DNA of 64,000 bases from Anopheles merus (taxonomy: Eukaryota; Arthropoda; Insecta; Diptera; Culicidae): positions 49,284,037-49,348,036 of the forward strand of contig NC_054082.1 of assembly GCF_017562075.2 (NCBI RefSeq), written 5' to 3'. This document shows positions 1 to 12,096 of this stretch, one piece after another. The first letter of the stretch is position 1, and each line of letters opens with the position of its first letter. The notes below the pieces were generated by a model, which was given only the letters and a program-made list of their open reading frames with translations, was not told the DNA's origin and searched no databases. Position numbers and translations under genes: made by a program.

Positions 1-357
1 ATGAAGCCGTGGATTGAGACGGTGGCCAATGGGCGGCCGTACGTTTGGCAGCTGGATTCTGAACCATGCCATACGGCCGTAAAAACACGCCAATGTCTCA
101 CTGCCAATTTCGACCGATACACCACCACCGACGTTTGGCCACCCAGCTCCCCTGACCTTAATCCTATGGATTACTTTGTGTGAGGCACAGTTGAGCGGGA
201 CACCAACAGGGCGTCCTGCAATACCAAAGCGGAGCTGGTGGCCAGAATAAAGGCCGTGTTTGCGGCCATCCCCAGAGACATGGTTGTCCGGGCTTGCGCA
301 TGGTTCCGGAAGCGGGTGCAGGCGGTCATCGACGTGGAGGAGGGGTACTTTGAATAA
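1..357 (+). pseudogene. mariner-type (DD37D-like) transposase, C-terminal fragment with an in-frame stop
   Basis: This is the end of a cut-and-paste transposase of the Tc1/mariner superfamily. The frame open from position 1 carries the second catalytic Asp in QLDSEPCH (codon 55-57). The third catalytic residue lies in the block WPPSSPDLNPMDYF (Asp codon 169-171). There are 37 residues between the two, which points to a DD37D-type mariner rather than DD34D. The frame is broken by TGA at 181-183, where family members have Trp after DYFV. After that stop the same frame stays open to TAA at 355-357 and keeps a normal C-terminal helix region. The N-terminal domain and first catalytic Asp lie outside the window. 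The copy is very likely non-functional. The DD37D label rests on counting residues, not on a search. Confidence 0.85.
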
Positions 358-454
358 AAAATTCAGCAAACATGGTAAGCTAAACTTTGTAGAAAAAATT
401 TAATTTTTTAATATTTAACATGAATTTGATAAAAATTCCTTTCCTATTCCCTCA

Positions 455-484
455 GAAACCGTCAAATTTATCTCGAACACCCTG
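455..484 (+). repeat. probable 3' terminal inverted repeat of the mariner-type element
   Basis: About 100 bases after the transposase stop the sequence reads AAACCGTCAAATTTATCTCG and then AACACCCTG, followed at once by TATATATA. Mariner elements end in short inverted repeats of this kind and insert at TA dinucleotides, so the element probably ends at 484 with TA at 485-486. The matching 5' repeat is outside the window, so the boundary is inferred. Confidence 0.6.
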
Positions 485-486
485 TA

Positions 487-3400
487 TATATACACATACA
501 TAAATCTCAGATATACGAACAACTCAGTAGAGAGTGATGTGCTGAGTTCAAGATAACTTTTAACAAAGACATAATTGAAAATTATGCAAAACTCGACACA
601 TTTAAGGAAGATTCTCCCTCAAACACGTTTGAGATACGTACGCATTTAAATTCATTGTAATCGCCTTATCATGATTGGAAATTCTAGAGCAGTATTTTTC
701 GCGAACCTTTATTATAATTGATTTGAATTCCAGCAATTGACAGATACATGCGATCAAAAAATTCGACACAAAAAACGTGGTAAAACTTGACACAGAAATA
801 ATGTAACCATATTTCATAGAACCTTTGCTTCAAAGAAATCGGTCTCTTAATAGTATTGGAATGACTGAGAGGAAAGATACTCCAAAGGTAAGGTAACATT
901 TCCGTTCAATCAGATATAAGGCACCGGGTTTGAATACGTCTCATCCCCATTTCAATCACACTAAATAGCAATTAAGCCTTCACCTTCAACCCAAACAATC
1001 CTAACCAGAACGAGCTCTTTTTGTGATGTTATCCTTAGACGACCTTCGCTCGACCCGTATATCCGTATCATTTCGGTTACAAATTTATGACCAAACAAGC
1101 TAGCCGGTATCGTGCTGAAGGTGTTTTACTTTCCGCCTGAAATCGATTCCGCGTGTAAATGACAACGATCAAAAGGAATCGTAGGCGATGCCAACGAAAA
1201 AAGCACCATGCCCGCTGGATAATCCCATTTGGGTAAGATTTATTTCGTATTCCTATTACGATGCCCCCCCCCCCCCCCCATCCCCTCCCACCAGACGGAA
1301 AATCCTCCAACGGATCAAACAGCTTGTCCTCTCTGCCACTTCTTCACTGTCGTGACCGTATTCGTATCCACCACATCCATCTTCGGCTTCATCATATTTC
1401 TGAGTGCTATTCATCCTTGTTCTATCGGCCGTTAGCAGGCTCTTAGCTATACTGTTCGTAACTTGACAACGGATGGCACCATCATCGATCCATCAGACGC
1501 TTTCGGGGCTTCCATTCCGCTTTTTTTCTTCTTTGTTTCGTAGAATACCGAGGAATACGCTAGTTAGGGTTTGACTTTACCCATCAATCAATTGAATTTC
1601 ATTTCAAAACCTTTAATTGGTTTGAAGCAATGCATTGCTTTGTTTTGATTATTGGTCGAAACTCACGGTGATTTAGCGAGATCAATGCTCCAGTACAACT
1701 GACCATCCGTTTTGCATCGTTTTGCCGACGGAAACGATCATACGCTCCGACGAAATTGGAAGCAACATCAAACCGGTTACATTGAGGGAAAACAAACTTC
1801 ATCTACATCGTTCCCTTCGTCTGCGTTACTGGATCGCGTAGCCTACCTCAAGGGCAACCTCAATTCGTGGTCACACACGTTCTAAGAGATGTCGTTTACA
1901 GGGATGATGGGTACGCACGCCTCACGCAAGAATGTCAACCGAATGGACGATCAAATGAAAAAGTGGCACAACGAAGCATAAAAATCGTGATTTATCAATG
2001 AAAACTACGTCTATCACCATCCTACCCTACCGGTATAAAAAGAATTTTGCGAAGAAAACAATCACTTCCGGACGTTGTCATCCCACGATATTGACAAAAA
2101 AGTGAAAAACTCGACCCATTGCTGTTATCAACGCCATAGCGCACGATATTCGAAACGCTTCTAGACGCAAACTACCATTTCGAGCGCTCGAGATGATGAT
2201 GATGATGCTTATGATGATTGAAATAAAAAAAGACGAAGTTGTCGTTAAGCTTCGAAGGTTCGGCTCGGTGGGCGATCCAAGAAAATTTAACCAGCATTCG
2301 GGAAAGAAAAACAAACAACGATACATCCCCTTGGGTGATGGCACGTCGAGGAACTAGGCTGCGCTTTCCCCTTGGCTAAGTTTTTCCTTTTTAGTCTTGT
2401 ATTTTTATTGCTTTTATCATTCATACCGTTCGAGTATCACGTAGACTGTAACAGGACAAAGTACGCTCTGGGCTCGATCATTTTACTGACTGTTGGTGTT
2501 TTACTCCACTTGATGTTTAGTGGAACGGTGAGTCATGCAGTCGTGTGAACACTTTACGCTGTTCTGTTTCAGTTGTTTCCTTGCCCTGGCTGTAAAAATA
2601 ATCGAGGTGAATATTATTTTCGTAAAAAAAACAAACATAACTGCTACGATAATGCAGAAGAGAAGCCAAGATAAATGACACATTATTTCTGACACTGATT
2701 TATATACACAATAAAATAACTGCATTTATCTGCAGACCAAAGTTTAAATTTGCTATTGAAATAACAAAAACTCTAAAGAAAACGAGTTCAATAAAGTAAT
2801 TACGGCTTAAGAAAGGTATGGTATATTCGAGCAAAAGTGTTTTGCAGGCTTGAACATGAATTGAAATGAATGTAGGAAAAACAATTCTGTCCATGAGATG
2901 GTATGCTATAGACTACGACAAGATGACGTTAATGAGTTTCGTTCAGATTGAAACATCAAATCTTAATGTATTAATAATAAAAATCTTATAAAATAAAATA
3001 AAATAAAAATAAAAATAAAATATTTTTTTAATTTAAATAAGTTTCTATTACTTGGTGTACAGTATGTCAGACACCAGTTTGTAAGTAAACAATACGTTTT
3101 CTTTTAGTTTATTACTATACATAAACTTTTCAATTTATAATTAAAAGAATTTCATCAATTGGAATAATAAACTACAAACTACAAATTAAATATTATGTAT
3201 AAAATATATTAAATTCAACTAATGTTTAATAGGGTACATTTATGGACGAAAATATTATTGTTTATGTTTTCTGTAATAACAAATGGTATCTTTTTAGCAG
3301 TTTACTTAAAAAGCAGCTAACATACACAGGTTTACTTTTAGGTTGATGTGAAAGACAAATTCTGTAATTTATTATTCACATTTCGCTTCAAGCGAAGTGA

Positions 3401-4083
3401 TGTTTTTCATACAACTCATACAACAGATTGTAAGTAACAAATCAAAACTAAAAGGTTCTGAACAGCACATCTAATGCATTTGCTTCTAAAAAAATGTTTC
3501 ATGGTGGTTTAGTTGCTGTTGAATCCTTGGTGTTAAGTGGCCGTGGAATTATAGGAATAGGTAAGACGAAACATGGAATAATAAAATATTATAAATTATC
3601 ATGCTTTTTGCAAAAAATGTCGATGTAGTTTTAACGCAACAATTCTTAAACAAATTTATGCGTATTGATGCATCTGAACTTTGGTCGGGATAGATATGAT
3701 ACCAATTGAACCATTTACTTCAGCGAACTAACGGGAACGATAGGGTTTTGTTATTTTTTTTAAAGATTGATTTTGAACTAAATAAACCTGTAAATTTGAT
3801 TACTAAAGTACAGCATTGTTCTTTTTGTAAGCTATGCTATAAATGAATAAATGAAGATATAAATGAAGATATGTGAAGATAGATATGGTACTGAAATCAA
3901 ATACAAAGTACTAAATTCTACGTGGTAAACCAATGTCCTGATACCGAGAATAAGCACACATCCGGTGTTCTGCAGTAAAGTTGCCTTGTTATTTATGCTA
4001 GCCCTTGCTAGCTGGCTTTTTTGTTTGGTTCTCGCAATGTTAATATAAAATCTCGTTTTCTATTATTACCATACCAAACAACG
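487..4083. other. AT-rich spacer without recognised genes
   Basis: Several short frames occur but none has family motifs or splice structure. A 16-base C run lies at 1264-1279 and AAAATA-type repeats at about 2989-3021. Short direct repeats of an ATAAATGAAGAT type occur near 3840-3880. Nothing else could be supported. Confidence 0.6.
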
Positions 4084-5017
4084 TCATGAAAATGTTGCTC
4101 CGCTACTGGCATTCCTGCTATTTTCACTTCCATTCTTAGCTGCGAAAGGGAAAGATGCACAGCACTTACGCAGAAACGTAGGACCTGGTGAGTGTGAGAG
4201 TTTCTGTGTTAAAATCGTCCGTTGCATCGTGCCAAGTAAGGACATTGCCCGTACGACAAGAAAAAACTGCAATCTCCGCAAACGACTGCTTGCACATTTA
4301 ATCGCATCGCATCAAATCGCACTCCAACGAGAGCACATGGATGTTCACGCTCGCGCCTCAGCCTCACGCCAATCCGGATCGGCCGGATGTGATGGAAAGT
4401 GGTTGCGGCCCGGTGGGCTGGGCCTTTTACAAAACCAAAGCACGCCACGGATTGCCTCTGATTTGGTTTTGCCTTTTTCTTCACCCCTCAAAGTAGAGAT
4501 GAGTTTTCTAAACAAGTCTGCTCGTGGTGCCCGATCACGGAAAAATAGCATTCGATCGGGCGAGTTCCGCAGGATGTTTGGCACGCATTTTTCCGGTCCG
4601 CACCCATTTGATTCAGCCAGATCAACCCTATCTCGGGCAGGCCGGGAAAGGTGTAGTGGGAAAACAATTTCACTACGCACCAACTGTGCTTCGCCCGACC
4701 TGGCGTCTTTCAATCTTCCCATCAGCATCCGCAACAACCATTAGCCGTTGGCAAAGATTTGCCAGCTTTTGTAAGCGCTGCCCTGCCAGGGTGTATTGGT
4801 TGTATGCTCTTTCATTCCTCTCTTTCTCACACATTTTGTTCGTGTGGCCCCATTTAACGTTGGCCTGTTCGCGTGGATGCTGCACTGGACAAATGACCGA
4901 CGGAACCGGTATCCCAAGGAAAAAAAGATATGAGCCAAGCTTGTTCTTCTGGCGTCCGGTGGGAGATTCGCGTGCCCTGACGCTACCGTGTCCTCAACGA
5001 CGATTAACGGATGGGCT
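4084..5017. other. GC-richer region upstream of Osiris gene A
   Basis: Base composition rises compared with the preceding 3.5 kb. Several long frames overlap on both strands (for example 4229-4744 and 4524-5105), which is what a GC-rich non-coding stretch produces, and none shows a domain. Because it abuts the gene A promoter it may carry regulatory sequence. That is inference only. Confidence 0.4.
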
Positions 5018-5050
5018 TATAAATGGGATATCTCCACCATGGGACACAGT
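5005..5050 (+). promoter_or_regulatory. core promoter of Osiris gene A (TATA box and initiator)
   Basis: TATAAAT at 5018-5024 is followed by ACACAGTTTT. The A at 5048, in the context CAGT, sits 30 bases after the first T, which is the usual TATA-to-start spacing in insects. A TAACGG motif (the reverse of CCGTTA) lies just upstream at about 5005-5010. It resembles the core bound by the fly factor Ovo/Shavenbaby, a reported activator of Osiris genes, but a six-base match is weak. The start gives a 5' leader of about 185 bases before the ATG at 5234. Confidence 0.6.
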
Positions 5051-5233
5051 TTTGTTGCGTCTTTGCCAAGTTCAAGATGTGCTGCAGTTGCCCGGGATCG
5101 AGTGAACCTGTGTACGATCGTGTTTGAGAGTGAAAAGTGCATTTCTGAACCGTGTCACCGTGTGAAGCGTAGAAACTGTGTCATAGTTGCTGTGCCCCTT
5201 ATAAGACGCCTCAAGTGCATTGCTGATAGGAAA

Positions 5234-6921
5234 ATGACGTACATTGTAAGGCTGGTGGTAGTGTGTATGCTGGTAGGACTTATCGATTCTAATCCGGCCG
5301 TTGATAGTGGCGATGTGGTCAACCATTTGGTGAGTGCTTCGGAACGGTGCAGTGTACGTGTGCTCTGTTTCTAATTTCGTTCTTGTATTCCTCTGGTTTC
5401 GCCGTTAAACAGGAACCCGAACATGGTACCCTGAGCAAGGCGGCACTCGAGGACAGCTTCATCCGCCGGCTCGGAGGCAAATGCACGCAGAAGGACAATA
5501 GCTCGTGTGTGATGTTGAAGCTGGTCACCTACATGAACCGGATGCTAAAAAAGTCCAGCATTAATCTCGGTGATAGCTTTGAGCTAATGAAAACCCGGTA
5601 AGAGTAGGTGAAATTACCAATAAACCTCTGGAATGGAAAAAAAAACCATTCATCAAATCTAATCAAATCAAATTACCATTAGTCGTGTCGTACAAAGCGG
5701 AATGTACGCGATGGTATATGATTGACAGCGTTAAAAACGAAGCTCTAAGGCTCGTATGTCAAATCAAATGCCACGTTTTGTTTGCCTTCCACTAAATAGA
5801 TGTATCTCTTCCCGTAAGGCAATCGAACCTTTCAATAATCCCCGAAGGCTTGATGATATTGAGAGGTCACAAATCAAACATTTTCACACAAAAATAATTT
5901 TGTCTGTTTCCGTTTCTGTTGCTGACTTATGCAATCTGATTTAGTATAATGGAGGAATCCTGAGGGAATAATAATGGGTTCCTTAGGGAATGGAGCTAAT
6001 GCGGTTCGCAAACATGACCAAATGGTTCAATTGTTGCCAAACCCAATCATCTTTCCACATCACTCGCACTCTTGACCTTTTTGCCTAGATTTCCGTTGCT
6101 TCTAGCGTGCACAGTGTTCCTCCACTGTAGAACCAAACACAAAAGGTTTTGTGGACAGGGTTCAGCATATCCTCTCGCTCTGACACGGCTTTCATTATGC
6201 CTTTCAATGGTAGTAGACTCATTGTGTGTCCTCTGGCGTGGAAGTTCCTACTTTTTGTGTCATACTATTAGAATCTACTAACAATGGCTGTTGGTTTTCT
6301 CTTGCCATTTCCAGGTCGGACGAACAGCTGTTGGACACGGACGCGGAGGAAATATCGGTCCTGGGCCGTGCGACCACCTCGGACGACCACAAGCTGAGCG
6401 TGATGGTGGCGGACAAAATCTGGCGCTTCATCCACAGCCGTAGCCTTCGGTGGCGAGCAACCAGGGCAACCGACGTGGTGGTAGCTTCCGGTGAGAGCGG
6501 CAAACTGAACCTGGGCGTTTCGCTGGATACGCGCCGCCTGTTCGAGGAGGGCCGCGGTCGCCTAAAGCAGTACGCGCCTATACTGGCCGCCGTCGTCATG
6601 AAGGCGGTGCTGATCGGTGCACTCGTACTGAAGGGTATTGCACTGCTCGTCGGCAAAGCGCTGCTCGTGTCCAAGCTGGCCCTGGTGCTTGCGAGCATAC
6701 TCGGCATCAAGAAGCTGCTGCACAAGAAGTACGTCACCTACGAGGTGGTGGCTCACCCACCCGAACCACACCACCACGTCGACACGTACAGCTCTGGCTG
6801 GGCCCGGGCACTCGATGGCTTTGTCGAGTCGTTCTCGAACGAACTGAACCGTCGGCTCACAGTGGACGCCCACGACATGGCCTACCAGCAGCAGGCCCCA
6901 GCTCACCAACAAAAGCACTAA
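5234..6921 (+). CDS. Osiris family protein (DUF1676), gene A, 3 exons, 295 aa
   Basis: Exons are 5234-5329, 5413-5597 and 6315-6921 (TAA at 6919-6921). Both introns have GT..AG ends and the join keeps frame, giving 295 residues. Residues 1 to about 19 form a signal peptide. A cysteine pair Cys56/Cys64 (C-x7-C) opens the DUF1676 region. Residues 182-229 form a long hydrophobic segment ending in GIKKLL, the family hallmark. YVTYEVVAHP follows at 233-242 and a DMAY motif (281-284) matches the AQxLAY position. The C-terminal third is rich in His and Gln. Known for the family: insect-specific secreted or endomembrane proteins made in cuticle-secreting epithelia. ATG 5234 was chosen because it directly precedes the signal peptide and lies in exon 1 after a TATA promoter. 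Which Osi number it is remains undecided. Confidence 0.93.
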
Positions 6922-6989
6922 ACCGTGGGTGCTCCTTTGTGTCTTATGTACCTACGTTCCAAACGCCCGTGTATTGCGGGAGAAATTCG

Positions 6990-6995
6990 AATAAA
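6990..6995 (+). terminator. poly(A) signal of Osiris gene A
   Basis: AATAAA occurs 69 bases after the stop codon of gene A, where the sequence turns from GC-rich coding to AT-rich spacer. This implies a short 3' UTR. Confidence 0.65.
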
Positions 6996-7965
6996 TTATT
7001 TATTTTATCATTATCCGTTCGCTTCTGATCCTTTATCGAGAGCCAGTGGCCCCAAGCGGTGAGATATGCTTCGTTTTCGAAAAAGCTTACAGCGATTTGA
7101 TGTTTATTTTTCCTCAAAGTTGAATTTCAACACAAACTCACCAATTAAAACTTCTATTGAACTTCAGCTTTTCTATAATACTACACCATAACCATAATCG
7201 GTCGCTACCGATGTGTATCACGTAAATGCCAGTTCTTACAATTTGTCTATGCTATTCCATGGAAAGGCTTAACAATAATGATATTCTTTTCTTTCTTTTT
7301 TCAATTTCATTTCATCCAGCATGAAACACTTTTATTGTTGGTCTGTCTTATCTAGCTTGACTATCATTTTCATATCATGGATTGTTTTCAACAGCCGCAA
7401 ATTGATTCGAAGGAAAAACTTGTTCAGGCATGGATTAATCAACATCGATTGAACATTTGTTTGTGACTGTTACTGCCATTCGAGGTATTTGTTTTTCATA
7501 AGAGACGTGCCATTAATAACTTCAAGTAAACTGGTAAGTGGCAGAAGTAATTTCATTAGAATCGCTTAGTTACAATGCTATTTCCTTTTTTTCTGAAGAT
7601 AACAAAATACAACCGTATAATACATCCCAATAAAGGATTGGCGTTCAACATTAAATCGTGTATTTGCATTTAAAAAATGTTGAAACCAAATAAAATCAGA
7701 TATGCGAGTATGTATAAACTGTTCGGAAAGTTGATTTCACAACAAAAGCTTTCTACACATATCACATCTTATCCTATGGTAAATTCATCTCTAGTAAATG
7801 AACATTAATACATAAGAAACTTTGATTTGCCTTTGCGAGTTATGAATTATTAGTTTAAAGGCGTCTCTGCTGATATAACTTATCTTGAGTGATACGAACT
7901 AGCAAGTTGTGTTTTTTCCTATAGAAATTTGCACTGGCAAGCTAAAATGTCAAAAAATGCATGCA
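6996..7965. other. AT-rich spacer downstream of gene A
   Basis: I see no gene, repeat or RNA signature in this stretch. Confidence 0.5.
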
Positions 7966-8075
7966 GCTCAACTCGTACAACTTAACAATATGCCCGTCAT
8001 GGATTCAAGCACCAAATGGACCTGTGTATAGGGGACAGGACTGACTATCCTGCTATGAGTAAAGCATTAACAGCC
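7966..8075 (+). mobile_element. tRNA-derived SINE (SINE200-like), head fragment
   Basis: The stretch matches the head shared by the other SINE copies in this window: AACTCGTACAACTTAACA, then GATTCAAGCACC (a decayed B box) and GGACTGACTATCCTGCTATG. The 5' A-box end and the 3' tail are missing, so the copy is truncated at both ends and the subfamily cannot be decided. Confidence 0.75.
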
Positions 8076-8839
8076 CAAATCTGTTGATAAATTAATCGCA
8101 ATACTTCAATCATTGATACCTCATTAAAATACTAACCAACTACCTATTTCGTAGATAACGTAAATATTAAAATTTCAAATGTAATATATGATGGAGTAAC
8201 ATTTGATTACTCTTAACTTAAGTACGTTCGAGTTTGCATTGAAAGGGAATTTATTTTGAAACAAAATTGGAACAACGCCGTTGTAGGTGTAAATCCAATT
8301 TCTTGCCCTTGACAAAAAAAACTAAATAGAGATAAGAGGTGCTTTGCGGAACTATGGAGCTTTATAACAAGCACTCGGTACTCTGTAGAACCTTATCGCT
8401 GGTTAACCTGATGCCTCAATGATCTCCTTACTGCTGCACAAGTTAAATGAATTAATTGAAGAAAGAATATTGAGTGAAGTGATTGAGACTGTTTCGTAAA
8501 CGATGTGAGATTAAAGAGCTTTTAGAGCGTTAAAACAAATATGCACATGAAAAAAAAACAAATCGTGTTGTTTATTTCATTGATGACGCTTTCCTTGTAA
8601 ATAAATCGCAAAGAAAAATGATCTCCGGCACTGTGCCACAAGGAAGCTACCTAAACGCTATTTAAAAGACCCACTTGGAACTTCGATGCTGTTTAACTAC
8701 TGCAAAAGGCGAATTCAAGCAGCGATCTTTAGCGATCTCTGAGTCCAGACCCCGTCCACCCATAGACGCTTCCGACCAAAACTACAATAGTCTTTTTTTC
8801 TCTTGATGAGCTTAACTGGGCTCTTGCACTTGTAAAGTT

Positions 8840-10473
8840 TTGATTGGAACCCAATCTTCTGACCTGCACGTCCTAGAGAATGGTGTTCCCCAGGATGCCA
8901 TTCTCTCCAGTACCATGCCCAGTAACATTAAATGTTTCATGTATGCTGATGATATAGTTCTTGTCTCAGCATCCAACAATAGAACCGAATCACGCACAAC
9001 TTTACAAGAAGGAATCAATATAATTCATAAATGGTCACGTTGGACAGATTACACAATTTTACACTCCAAATCCAAAATACTTCAAATCTGCAATGGCAAA
9101 TATCATACACTAAAACCCATAACATACAATAACTCAGTAATACCAAATACACGCACAGCCGATATCCTAAGAATGACTTTTGATCGTCACTTAACATTTA
9201 AAGCACACACTACACGGGTGAAAAGAGAAGCGAAGAACCGTATTAATCTTTTCAGAATGCATGGAACCGGTTAACATCACGCCTCCCGCCAAACACAACT
9301 TCAAATCATCAAAAGCTGGCTAATACCAAAACTACTCTATGGCATTGAAATAGTCTCCCGGCAACGGGAAAATTTCCAAACACAAATTGCAACACTCTAC
9401 CATACCGCCATCTGCTGGAGCTTTCGTCACGAGCCTCATAGCATCACTTCTGTGTGAAAGCAGACCCCAACTAACAAAATCGACATGCGTTCTCATTCTA
9501 CCCAGTAGATCAGTGAACCTGAGAGAGCGAGAAAGCATGTCGATTTTGTCGCTTGGGACTTCAACCTTTCGACCAGATCATAACCGACAAGATAGTAGCA
9601 GCTGCAGGACGAATGATGGAGAAAAAACGTCAAGACTGATGTCGTTATCTAAAGGGCAAACTCTGATTTCACCACGCTAACACAACAAACAATCCCCTCA
9701 GTCACCAAACTCACCCAAATCGGTAGTCGTCCCTGGTACTGCCGTCCACCACAAATAGACTGCACCATCAAAAATCAGCTTCGGGCTGGATGCAAAAGTC
9801 TCATTTCCAACCGTCATTTCGCTGAACTCGTTCAGTAAAAATATTATAACCACCATCTCGTATTCACTGACGGATCAGTACAAAATGGTTCCACTGGCTG
9901 TGGAATCTACTCCAGCATCGACAATAGTGCCATCCGGCTACCAGACCTCTATCTTCACTGCAGAAACAATAGCCTTGGCTATTGCTGCTGATGACAGTCT
10001 ACATAGAGACAAACTTTACGTGATCTTCTCCGACAGTGCAAGTGTTCTTCAAGCACTTGAATCTGGAACCACCCGCGACCCGAACATCCAACAACTCTGC
10101 AATATACCAAATACATCCCAAGTCATATTTTGCTGGATTCCTGGTCACACAGGTATCCAGGGAAACGAAATAACAGACCGACTAGTCAACGCAGGACATA
10201 ATAACTCGGCCTGCTGCCATAACACTCTTCCAGACCGTGACTTCATCCGCCTTATCAAAACCATCATCGCCAATAGCTGGAATGGCTATTGGGTTAGCAG
10301 CGGTAGCTCTTTCCTGAGAACCATCAAGATCACAACACCACCATGGAAAGACCATCCATCACACCAAGACCAGAGAATCCTACAGCATCGACACCATCCT
10401 CTCACTAGACAGCGATTGCCAGCGTAAACTTTTACAATTCCTTCGTATCACTATCCTTTATAAACAACTCTAA
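8840..10473 (+). pseudogene. decayed non-LTR retrotransposon (I/LOA-type) with RT and RNase H remnants
   Basis: A reverse-transcriptase frame (8840-9274) has the block ENGVPQDAIL and the catalytic YADD at 8942-8953. Compared with normal RTs about 20 residues between these blocks are missing and the usual VPQG is VPQD. The frame then breaks repeatedly (about 9275-9850). An RNase H domain follows with all four expected acidic positions: TDGS (9866-9877), Glu in TAETIA (codon at 9963), Asp in FSDS (10032) and Asp in ITDRL (10176). A frameshift splits the first from the rest near 9940. The last frame ends in LLQFLRITILYKQL at TAA 10471-10473. RNase H after RT is known from I/LOA-type LINEs, so that clade is likely. 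The 5' limit is uncertain. Confidence 0.85.
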
Positions 10474-11761
10474 CCAAAACCATTTTTGTAACAGACACTT
10501 TTTTTAATAAAATCAATAGATAACCGAGACGTCCCGGTATAAGGTAAATTACAAGCCACAAATGGCTTGCAAAGAATGATAGTTTTCGAGAATGATAGTT
10601 GATATGATAGCTAAGAATGATAGTTTGAAAAGAGGCGAATGATGCCAACCGGCTCAAAGTCTCTATTAAAATAAAGAAATTAGCTGCTTAAGCAAATTTG
10701 GCTATTTGGGAGGTTTCGTCAGATATTGTTAGATAAATCATCGGTATTGCACAATAGAACTGTCTACTAATAAACCCATTTTACTGCCCACAGCATTGCA
10801 CAACCGACAATATATAGTATTTAAAAGTGCTGCAAGCACAAGACGTTATAGGCAATACAGTGATTTCAAACAAAGTGAGTGTTGGTAGTCTTAGCGATAG
10901 TGTCGTTCTACACACATGTAGAACCAACACCAACCATTTAGAAATAGAATAATAGTACCCTCACCTACCCATACCAAAAATTAGACTATTACAAAAAGCC
11001 TCCAAATAGTTTGTTTTATTTATCGAAAAAAAGTTTATATTTGCATCAAACCAAATTAAGAAAAAAGATTGTACCGCACTAGAATCCTCTTAAAACGACA
11101 CCCAATTAAAATACTCAATCCATCCATAAAATACCAATTACGTGCCGTTCGAAATATTTGCTCGTTTAACCAAAGAGCACGAGATGGACCCAAGTGCACT
11201 AATAAGATCCAATCACTTCTCCTAATGCATCGCCTCGAAAGCAGGTGCTCGAAACGCTATCGGAACAATTTTCCTCACCGTTGCGGTTCGTAGATGCAAT
11301 TTTACGAGTCGTTTACCATGGAACACCCACCGTTCGGCGGCCAAGAAAAGGGAGTTTTGCGCGATAATAGCTACCAGACAGAACACGCACCGATAAGAAA
11401 GCGAACAAAGAAAACGGAAGAAAAATAAGCGCCGATTTGCATTCCACTGCCCTAGTCTAGTGACCAGCGTCCATGGTGCGGCCACTATTTCCCTAACCAT
11501 GCATCATTAGGGCGCCACACGACTGCACGGAACGAGTGCAGTGCAGTTTCGATGCAACGGTCCGATAAATCCCGCTCCGTTCACGAATTGGGTCAGTCTG
11601 TCAGGCGAACAAACATCGGTCTCAGTTTCTTCAAAGCCCGTTTTAAAGTGCATATGATTCGTCTTCTTTCAAGCGGCACAATGTAGTGAAATTAAGGAAA
11701 ACAGACTCAATTTGGATACGATTTTTTCCGTCACAAGTAATAAATAAATAAATAAATATGC
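10474..11761. other. spacer between the LINE remnant and gene B
   Basis: A short cluster of three GAATGATAGTT units lies at about 10573-10625. The section 11,150-11,660 is GC-richer but has no supported gene. Confidence 0.45.
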
Positions 11762-11767
11762 TTTATT
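11762..11767 (-). terminator. poly(A) signal of Osiris-like gene B
   Basis: TTTATT on the + strand reads AATAAA on the - strand, 330 bases past the stop of gene B. It is the first good signal after the stop, so a 3' UTR of about 350 bases is likely. Confidence 0.5.
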
Positions 11768-12096
11768 TCGGGATGCTTGGGGAATGGGGCAGGGAGGGAG
11801 GAGCTGGGGCGGGAGTTCAGGTTGGGGGGACAATTTTGGCAACAGTTTACAGGTTCGTCAGGCTTGTGCTGTCTTCGGCGCGATCACCACCCGGCCGGGG
11901 GGTGGCGACCGGGAGACATCGTGGGGGAAACAAATAATACAACAGACACCACACAGGGCGGCAGGACGATCTCCCTCCCTGTGCGCGATCTTCGATGCCG
12001 CAACCGTTGCATCGTTCTCGAGTGTCGGATGCCGTTTTTGCATTGTAGTTCAGCGAGCGTATGCTAGTATTAGATGCTGTGGCTGGATAGATGCTC

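Noticed and set aside
1229..1446. Pro-rich + strand frames through the C run
   Set aside because: Produced by a 16-base poly(C) tract, with no conserved motif.
4229..5105. Overlapping + strand frames upstream of gene A
   Set aside because: They run into the gene A promoter, have no domain and overlap minus-strand frames of similar length.
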